Source: DASRHY01 sp046765875
GTDB lineage: Bacteria > Actinomycetota > Actinomycetes > Propionibacteriales > Kribbellaceae
Assembly (NCBI GenBank): GCA_046765875.1
Contig: JBKPSJ010000334.1
Span: forward strand, 1 to 10,991
Direction of reading: 5' to 3'
DNA length: 10,991 nucleotides
This document shows, piece by piece, positions 6,812 to 10,991 of the stretch. Below the pieces are notes generated by a model. That model ran no database searches, was not told the DNA's origin, and was given only the letters and a program-made list of their open reading frames with translations. Within the stretch, counting starts at the first letter, position 1. Each line of letters starts with the position of its first letter. The position numbers were made by a program, and so were the translations under genes.

Positions 6812-7467
6812 CGCGCCCTCTTACGCGCCTTGCGCGGTGTGCGGCGCAACTCCCGCTCATCCACCCGGGGCGCGTCCTCGCGTGGCGGCCAGCCGTCGGT
6901 GCCGGCCATCGACACCCGCGGCGGTACGGTCACCAGCGGCGCCGCCTCGTACCTGCGGCCGGTGTCGGTCGGTGCGCAGATCACGAGGTCCAGTGACGGC
7001 TTGAGCTCACCGCCGAGCGCGGACCACACGTCGGCGAACGACCGGTCCTCCGGTGGCGGCAACGCGATCGAGACCGGCACCGGCAGGCCGAGTTCCGCGA
7101 GTGGTCCGGTCAGCAGTTCGGCCGGGATCGCCTCGTACCGGAGGAAACACGACAGCAGCCCGGACAGCAGCCGGTGCTCGTCCTCGGGCCGCTGGGTCCA
7201 CGCGGTGACCAGGTACGACAACTTGAAGTGCCGCGGCGGCAGGACCCTGGCCGCGACCCGGTCCTCGTCGTTGTACTCGTTGATCAGACCGCGCTCACGA
7301 CGGCGGAGGTCCTCGCGGATGTCGTACAGGTAGACGTCGATCGTCGGCGCGTTGCGCCGCCCGGCCCAGTCCTTGGTGGGTGCGTCGAACACGACCTCGA
7401 TATCCCTGGCGCCGGTCGCCTCGCGCCGGATCAGGGCAAGCAGTGCCGAGTCCACCTCGTGGATCAC
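6808..7467 (-). CDS. DUF4255 (Pvc16-like) CIS tail terminator/cap protein
   Basis: A 219-aa protein starting at the GTG 7465-7467, reading MIHEVDSALLALIRREATGA. The open frame continues back to 7584, but the extra 39 residues are Arg/Cys-rich and unlike the family; the ribosome site before the chosen GTG is weak (GAAG). The segments EVVFDAPTKDWAGRRNAPTI, DVYLYDIREDLRRRE, HFKLSYLVTAWTQRPEDEHR and a later LDLVICAPTD fit DUF4255/Pvc16_N proteins. In Afp/PVC systems Pvc16/Afp16 caps the end of the tube and sheath and helps set tail length. The last ~60 residues are Pro- and Arg-rich and end in a basic ELRRTPRKARKRAR tail. It is the first gene of the minus-strand operon and overlaps the ATPase gene by 4 nt. 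Confidence 0.93.
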   Translation of the reverse strand: MIHEVDSALLALIRREATGARDIEVVFDAPTKDWAGRRNAPTIDVYLYDIREDLRRRERGLINEYNDEDRVAARVLPPRHFKLSYLVTAWTQRPEDEHRLLSGLLSCFLRYEAIPAELLTGPLAELGLPVPVSIALPPPEDRSFADVWSALGGELKPSLDLVICAPTDTGRRYEAAPLVTVPPRVSMAGTDGWPPREDAPRVDERELRRTPRKARKRAR

Positions 7468-7631
7468 GTCTTCGAGTCTGCGGGCCGTGCCGGTGCCCCG
7501 GCAGCGGCACCGCGGACGGCATCGCGGGCACCGCCTCCTGCCCCAAAGGGCAGGAATCCCGCCCGATACCACCTGCACCGTCACCCTGTCCCGGCCCTAA
7601 CCTGTCAGGAGATAAGGGGAGGGGGTACGTC
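7468..7631. promoter_or_regulatory. Divergent intergenic region between the DUF4255 operon and the fn3/SPOR membrane-protein gene
   Basis: This 164-nt region must promote both the CIS operon (minus) and the membrane-protein gene (plus). It has an 8-bp inverted repeat at 7536-7555 and a CCTGTCAGG palindrome at 7601-7609. TAACCT at 7598-7603 fits a -10 (TANNNT) for the plus gene, but no good -35 goes with it. A GGGGAGGGGG run at 7616-7625 serves as the plus-gene ribosome site, 6 nt from the GTG. No clear minus-strand promoter was found. Confidence 0.55.
7536..7555. promoter_or_regulatory. 8-bp inverted repeat in the divergent promoter region (operator candidate)
   Basis: TCCTGCCC-CAAA-GGGCAGGA is a perfect 8-bp inverted repeat with a 4-nt spacer. 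It lies 69 nt before the DUF4255 start and 77 nt before the plus-strand start. Its core recurs at 4756-4769. The position suits an operator controlling both directions. Confidence 0.45.
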
Positions 7632-9185
7632 GTGGCCGACCCGTTGCTGCGACTCGAGCCGGACCGGGTGAGCGTTGAGCCGGGCGGACAGGCGAGCGTC
7701 CAGGTCACGGTGCACAACCCGGGCACGATCGTGGACAGCTACCGGCTCGACGTCGTCGGTGAGCAGCCGATCGACTGGGCCGAGGTGGTGCCGGCCACGG
7801 TGTCGGTGTACCCGCAGCAGCAGGAGACGGTGACCGTACTGTTCCGGCCGCCGACGGGTCCTGGTACGCCGGGTGGGCTGGTCCCGTTCGGCGTACGGGC
7901 GACCTCGGAGGTGGACGCGTCGGCCCGGTCGGTGGCCGAGGGCGAGCTGACGATCGGCCAGGTCAGCGGGCTGCAGGCCAAGCTGACGCCGGTGACGTCG
8001 TCGGGCCGGTGGCGTGGCCGGCACACCGTCCAGATCAGCAACTGGGGCAACTCCCCCGCCCGGCTGCGGCTGGTGCCGACCGATCCGGACCAGGCGCTGG
8101 GGTTCCTGATCCGCCCCGACATCGTCGAGATCCCACTCGGCGCGACGGCGACCGCCCGGCTCAAGGTCCGTACCCGCAAGCCGATTCTGCGCGGTACCAC
8201 GACCCGGTTGCCGTTCCAGGTCGTCGGCGAGCCCGATCCGCCGGTACCGGTGAGCGGGCCGGTGACCCCGTACGCCGATCCGAGCCGGCCGGTGGTCGAC
8301 GGCGCGCTGAACCAGACGCCGATCCTGTCCCGGATGACGGTCTCGATCGGCGTGCTCAGCGTGGCCGCCGTGGTGGCCGCGATCGTCTTCGCCCTGACCC
8401 GGGGTGCCGGGGAGGCCGAGGCACACGGCGACGGCGTCACGGTGCCGGGCAAGCCGCAACTCGGTCAGGTCCAGGTGACCGGCCCCACGACGATGACGGT
8501 GTCGTGGGACCCGATGGACAACATCGACTCGTTCACGCTGCATTACTACCTCGGCGGCAAGGCGTTCCAGACCGAGGACGGCATCAACGCCCGGCAGCAG
8601 GCCAAGCAGGTCGACAAGCTCAAGCCGAACACCGAGTACTGCTTCTCGCTCAGCGCCAAGAACGGCAACAAGCTTGGCCCGGAATCCGACCAGCAGTGCG
8701 CCAAAACCCCTCTCGCTCCACCGCCCACCGCCTCGCCGAGCGCCGGACCGGGCGGTCAACCCAGTCAACCCGGTCAGTTGGGGCAGACCGGTCAGCCCAG
8801 CCAGGCCGTCACGCCGACCGATGGCGGCGCGAGCCAGACGCGGTCCGTCTCCGTTCCGCCCGGCCCGGACTCACCGGTCTTCGCGCCCGGCCAGTGGGTG
8901 GCCGTGGTCGAGTTGTACCCGACCGACGCGGGCATCAGCGCCGAGACCCATGCGCGCGACCTTGCCCGGCAACTGGCGTCGGCCGGCGTACCGTCCGGCG
9001 TCCTCCGCGCCCGCGGCCAGTACCCGGGCCTCACGAATCAAGCCGGTCAGCCCCTGAACAACGCCTGGGTGGTGTACGTCGGCCCGGGCCCGAACCCCGA
9101 TCAGGTCCAAGGTCCCTGCACCGACAAGGCCCCGAAGATCGACCCAACGGCCCTGTGCGCCCCCCGCCAACCCGCCACCGGCTGA
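7632..9185 (+). CDS. Single-pass membrane protein: cytosolic Ig-like N-terminus, TM, fn3-like and SPOR-like exported domains
   Basis: A 517-aa protein. I chose the GTG at 7632, with a strong G-rich ribosome site; the frame reaches back to 7380 but that part is antisense to the DUF4255 gene. There is no signal peptide. Residues 1-230 are beta-rich and look like two Ig-like sandwiches (VSVEPGGQASVQVTVHNPGT; HTVQISNWGNSPARLRLVPT). One TM segment lies at about 236-256 after a basic residue, so the N-terminus should be inside. Outside come an fn3-like domain (about 272-358, TTMTVSWDPMDNIDSFTLHY, NTEYCFSLSAKNG) with a possible Cys337-Cys356 disulfide, a Pro/Ser/Gln/Gly linker (360-415), and a SPOR-like domain (about 420-485, WVAVVELYP, ARDLARQLASAGVPSGVLRA, AWVVYVGPG). 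SPOR domains bind peptidoglycan. From memory, a CIS-linked membrane protein called CisA has been described in Streptomyces coelicolor; this gene may be its counterpart, which I cannot verify here. Confidence 0.8.
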   Translation: MADPLLRLEPDRVSVEPGGQASVQVTVHNPGTIVDSYRLDVVGEQPIDWAEVVPATVSVYPQQQETVTVLFRPPTGPGTPGGLVPFGVRATSEVDASARSVAEGELTIGQVSGLQAKLTPVTSSGRWRGRHTVQISNWGNSPARLRLVPTDPDQALGFLIRPDIVEIPLGATATARLKVRTRKPILRGTTTRLPFQVVGEPDPPVPVSGPVTPYADPSRPVVDGALNQTPILSRMTVSIGVLSVAAVVAAIVFALTRGAGEAEAHGDGVTVPGKPQLGQVQVTGPTTMTVSWDPMDNIDSFTLHYYLGGKAFQTEDGINARQQAKQVDKLKPNTEYCFSLSAKNGNKLGPESDQQCAKTPLAPPPTASPSAGPGGQPSQPGQLGQTGQPSQAVTPTDGGASQTRSVSVPPGPDSPVFAPGQWVAVVELYPTDAGISAETHARDLARQLASAGVPSGVLRARGQYPGLTNQAGQPLNNAWVVYVGPGPNPDQVQGPCTDKAPKIDPTALCAPRQPATG

Positions 9186-9251
9186 GCTATCGGACCGGAC
9201 GGACGTCCGCCCGCAGGGCGACCACGCACGCGACCGGCTCACCTTGAGCGC

Positions 9252-9305
9252 TTGGCACCCGCACCAACCGTTCTCGGGGTCGAAAACGGTTGGTGCGGGT
9301 GCCAA
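9252..9305. terminator. Bidirectional terminator-like hairpin between convergent genes
   Basis: A perfect 21-bp inverted repeat (arms 9252-9272 and 9285-9305, starting TTGGCACCCGCACC) with a 12-nt loop. It is 66 nt after the plus-strand stop and 10 nt after the minus-strand stop. There is no T-run on either side, as is common for actinomycete terminators. The rest of this 130-nt gap holds only a CGGACGTCCG palindrome at 9200-9209. Confidence 0.85.
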
Positions 9306-9315
9306 ACTCGATCGG

Positions 9316-10527
9316 CTACCTGGGGCGGGCTAGGGCAGTGAGGGTCGTCAGGGCTACTTGCGGGCGGGGAGCGTCGGGGCGGGCCGGGTACGCGTCGCCG
9401 ATGGCGATGGTGATGGCCGCCACGGCTGTGGTGGTGTCGATGTCGATCTTTTGGACGTCGGCGGTGTCGCTCAGGTCGATCGTGCTGCAGCCGCCTTCGT
9501 ACATGGCGTACATGCGCTTCGGGCGGTAGACGAACGGCCTGTTCTGATTGTTCGCCGGCAGTCCGGCGACGATCTCAAGACGGCGTACGCGGGTCGGCTC
9601 GGCGAAGTTCACCCGGACCTTGCCGGCCGCCGCGAGCCGGCCGTCACATCCCGCGGTCGGCGTACGACGCCGGGGATCCCAGAACGTCGCCCAGGCATCG
9701 TCGGGCTCCGGCGAACCGAGCGCCTCGGCCGAGTACCCCCGAATGACCGAGGTCGGGGGATCCGGCTGGTACCCGATCGTCTGGACCGCGACGAAGGTGC
9801 CACGGATCGCGTAGTACTTGTCCTTTACCCAGCCGACCGGGTTCCGGCCGAGCGCGTACAGCAGGCCGGTGATGCCGAGCAGGACGACGAGGACGATCAG
9901 TACGCGGCGGTAGCGGTACAGCGGCGGCAGGCTGTGCCGGTAGTCGCGCCGGGCCTTGCGGTCGACGGGATCGCGGAACCGTTGCCACCAGGACCGTTTC
10001 TGCTGCTGGCGTTGGTACACGCCAGCCGTGCCGGTCCCGGGCCGCAACGCGTGGCCGCATTTGCCGCAGAACCTGCGCGTCGTCGGGTTCGGGTTGCCGC
10101 ATGACGGGCACGGCGTCTGGCCCGGTGGGACGGGCTGAAGACCGGGCAGCGGAACTGTCGGCTGCGGGGCGGTGACGTCGTACGGCGAAACGCCCGTGGG
10201 CTCGTACCCATGGCCGGCCGGCTGAGCTTGGTAGCCACCACCGTCGTGGCCACCCGGGTACGCCGGCGGTGCTTGACCTGCGGCGGGCTGGCCGGTCGCG
10301 TATGGTCCGGCACCTGCCGGGGCTTGGCCGGTTCCTGCCGCCGCCGCGGTGGGAGCGGCAGTCGCTGCGGCGTTGGGTGCGGTGTTGGGTGCCGTGTTGG
10401 GTGCGGTCTTGGGCGGGGCGGACTGGTCCTCGCCCTCCCGCTGGTCCCAGCCGAGGTACACGCCGCAGTACACGCAGAACGCCGATCCGGCCGGGTTGCG
10501 CTCACCGCAGGCCTCGCAGACGTCCAC
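9316..10527 (-). CDS. Membrane protein with two zinc ribbons, one TM and an exported discoidin (F5/8C)-like domain
   Basis: A 403-aa protein. Its GTG at 10525-10527 follows a GGGGAGG ribosome site. The first zinc ribbon is CEACGERNPAGSAFCVYCG (Cys4, 7, 18, 21). A long Ala/Pro/Gly/Gln region (about 35-135) follows, with a triple TAPN repeat. The second ribbon is CPSCGNPNP...FCGKCGHAL (Cys140, 143, 154, 157). Next comes a basic/aromatic stretch (KRSWWQRFRDPVDRKARRDY), a TM segment at about 209-226 (LIVLVVLLGITGLLYAL), and an outside beta-rich domain (about 255-400; DDAWATFWDP, VRVNFAEPTRVRRLEIVAGL, VQKIDIDTTTAVAAITIAIG) resembling F5/8C or glycan-binding discoidin folds. Predicted topology is N-inside. 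It probably senses or binds the cell surface and interacts with protein inside through its ribbons (inference). It converges on the fn3/SPOR gene and is divergent from a second zinc-ribbon gene. Confidence 0.82.
   Translation of the reverse strand: MDVCEACGERNPAGSAFCVYCGVYLGWDQREGEDQSAPPKTAPNTAPNTAPNAAATAAPTAAAAGTGQAPAGAGPYATGQPAAGQAPPAYPGGHDGGGYQAQPAGHGYEPTGVSPYDVTAPQPTVPLPGLQPVPPGQTPCPSCGNPNPTTRRFCGKCGHALRPGTGTAGVYQRQQQKRSWWQRFRDPVDRKARRDYRHSLPPLYRYRRVLIVLVVLLGITGLLYALGRNPVGWVKDKYYAIRGTFVAVQTIGYQPDPPTSVIRGYSAEALGSPEPDDAWATFWDPRRRTPTAGCDGRLAAAGKVRVNFAEPTRVRRLEIVAGLPANNQNRPFVYRPKRMYAMYEGGCSTIDLSDTADVQKIDIDTTTAVAAITIAIGDAYPARPDAPRPQVALTTLTALARPR
10372..10407 (-). repeat. 12-nt tandem repeat, 3 imperfect copies, coding TAPN
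   Basis: Three copies of a GTTGGGTGCGGT-like unit (plus strand) encode TAPN three times (residues 41-52) in the disordered linker after the first zinc ribbon. Differences are mostly synonymous or single-base. Confidence 0.8.
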
Positions 10528-10563
10528 CCCCGGACACCTCCCCTATCGGGTCACCGATGACCC

Positions 10564-10613
10564 GGTCACCGTGATTATCGTCGGTGGCGGGGATTCGTGC
10601 GGCAACCCACAAC
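10564..10613 (+). repeat. 50-bp direct repeat, copy 1
   Basis: It starts GGTCACCGTGATTATCGTC and matches copy 2 at 47 of 50 positions (differences at repeat positions 20, 43 and 47). It ends 37 nt before the minus-strand gene start. Confidence 0.92.
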
Positions 10614-10659
10614 CACTGGCGGCCGCAGCCCGTTCCGGCCAAAGACCATGACGACAACG

Positions 10660-10709
10660 GGTCACCGTGATTATCGTCAGTGGCGGGGATTCGTGCGGCA
10701 AGCCAGAAC
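10660..10709 (+). repeat. 50-bp direct repeat, copy 2
   Basis: It has the same orientation as copy 1, with a period of 96 bp. It ends 14 nt before the TTG start of the plus-strand zinc-ribbon gene, so it covers that gene's leader. Confidence 0.92.
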
Positions 10710-10723
10710 AATCGGACGGCGAC

Positions 10724-10991
10724 TTGATCACCTGCGACAACTGCGGGCGCCCGAACGACGACGGGGCGGTGTTCTGCGCTGCCTGCAACCACTACCTCGC
10801 CTGGGAAGACTCCGACCGCCCACCCACCCCCGATCCCCCCACAGCTCCAACCAAACCCACCGCAGACCCACCAGCTCGCGATGCTTCCACCATCCCGTCC
10901 GACGATCGCCCCGACCCCTACGCCTTCCTCGAGACCCAGCCACCCCCAACCCCCCCCCCACAACCCCGCCCCGATCACGAGCGTCTAACCC
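10724..10991 (+). CDS. Zinc-ribbon protein, N-terminal part (partial, runs off right edge)
   Basis: A TTG at 10724-10726 opens a frame without stops to the edge (89 codons). It begins MITCDNCGRPNDDGAVFCAA, then CNHYLAW, a zinc ribbon with Cys4, 7, 18 and 21. Those positions, and Gly8, Asn11, Gly14, Phe17, Tyr24, Leu25 and Trp27, match the first ribbon of the minus-strand neighbour exactly, which supports the TTG start; an upstream in-frame GTG at 10667 would add 19 residues derived from the direct repeat. A GGACGG ribosome-like site precedes the TTG. After residue 28 it is Pro/Thr/Asp-rich (PPTPDPPTAPTKPT) with a DPYAFLETQ segment. By analogy it may continue to a TM segment and an outer domain, but that part is not visible. 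The Gly-rich minus-strand frame here is its shadow. Confidence 0.72.
   Translation, partial: MITCDNCGRPNDDGAVFCAACNHYLAWEDSDRPPTPDPPTAPTKPTADPPARDASTIPSDDRPDPYAFLETQPPPTPPPQPRPDHERLT

Larger units (their letters stand above)
10528..10723. promoter_or_regulatory. Divergent intergenic region with duplicated 50-bp element
   Basis: These 196 nt separate two divergent zinc-ribbon genes. They hold a GGGTCA-CCGA-TGACCC inverted repeat (10548-10563) directly before the first copy of the 50-bp direct repeat, then the second copy 96 nt on. Each copy contains the odd palindrome TCACCGTGA followed by TTATCG. On the minus strand each also has GATAAT, which resembles a -10, with TTGCCG 20 nt upstream; that spacing is too long for a standard promoter. 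No better promoter is visible. Confidence 0.6.

Noticed and set aside
8009..9247. 412-aa plus-strand ORF overlapping the fn3/SPOR gene
   Set aside because: An out-of-frame shadow with very high Arg/Pro content; the other frame has a TM segment and recognisable domains.
10564..10709. CRISPR-like array
   Set aside because: Only two copies of a long, non-identical repeat with a single 46-nt interval and no cas genes.
10502..10978. 158-aa Gly/Trp-rich minus-strand ORF
   Set aside because: It crosses the duplicated element and is antisense to the zinc-ribbon frame, whose Cys spacing matches its neighbour. The glycine richness comes from complementing Pro codons.
1..10991. Complete prophage
   Set aside because: No capsid, terminase, portal, integrase or lysis genes are visible. 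The DUF4157, DUF4255 and AAA+ genes next to the sheath point to a CIS; genes beyond the window could still add context.

Overview
The window is high-GC DNA with strong third-position GC bias, GTG and TTG starts and 4-nt stop/start overlaps. This is typical of an actinomycete of the Streptomyces/Kribbella/Micromonospora kind; the genus cannot be fixed from the sequence. It covers one end of a contractile injection system (CIS, phage-tail-like; Afp/PVC/actinobacterial eCIS type) gene cluster, plus neighbouring membrane-protein genes that probably belong to it.

Layout, reading the minus strand from right to left. (i) 7467 to 3948: DUF4255/Pvc16-like tail-cap protein, AAA+ ATPase (Pvc15/Afp15-like) and a DUF4157 protein with an HExxH motif. 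The first two overlap by 4 nt; the third follows after 95 nt. (ii) 3608-3947: a 340-nt gap with one possible 22-aa ORF. (iii) 3607 to 1: sheath, inner tube, tail-assembly protein, DUF6760 small protein, and the first 317 residues of a Pro/Ala/Thr-rich protein with repeated LPxV(Q/S)R motifs that runs off the left edge. These genes are packed tightly (4-nt overlaps or 4 to 41-nt gaps), so they look like one operon. Spike, baseplate and tape-measure genes are not visible and would be expected to the left.

Divergent from the DUF4255 gene, on the plus strand (7632-9185), is a single-pass membrane protein: a ~235-aa cytosolic N-terminus, one TM segment, then an exported fn3-like domain, a Pro/Gln/Gly linker and a SPOR-like end. 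It converges on a minus-strand gene (9316-10527) for another single-pass protein, with two zinc ribbons inside and a discoidin-like domain outside. A 21-bp-stem hairpin separates the two. At the right edge a second, divergent zinc-ribbon gene starts at a TTG codon; its N-terminus has the same Cys spacing as its neighbour. The 196 nt between these two genes hold a 50-bp direct repeat (47/50 identical).

Working together (inference): sheath and tube form the contractile body, the cap protein ends the tail, and the ATPase acts in assembly. The DUF4157 protein and the LPxV(Q/S)R protein are accessory or cargo-related. The two inside-to-outside wall-binding proteins could dock or trigger particles at the cell envelope, which fits CIS that remain inside the actinomycete cell. 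Candidate regulatory signals are a shared inverted repeat (TGCCCTTNNGGGCAG, two copies), the duplicated 50-bp element, and a single TTA codon in the leftmost gene.
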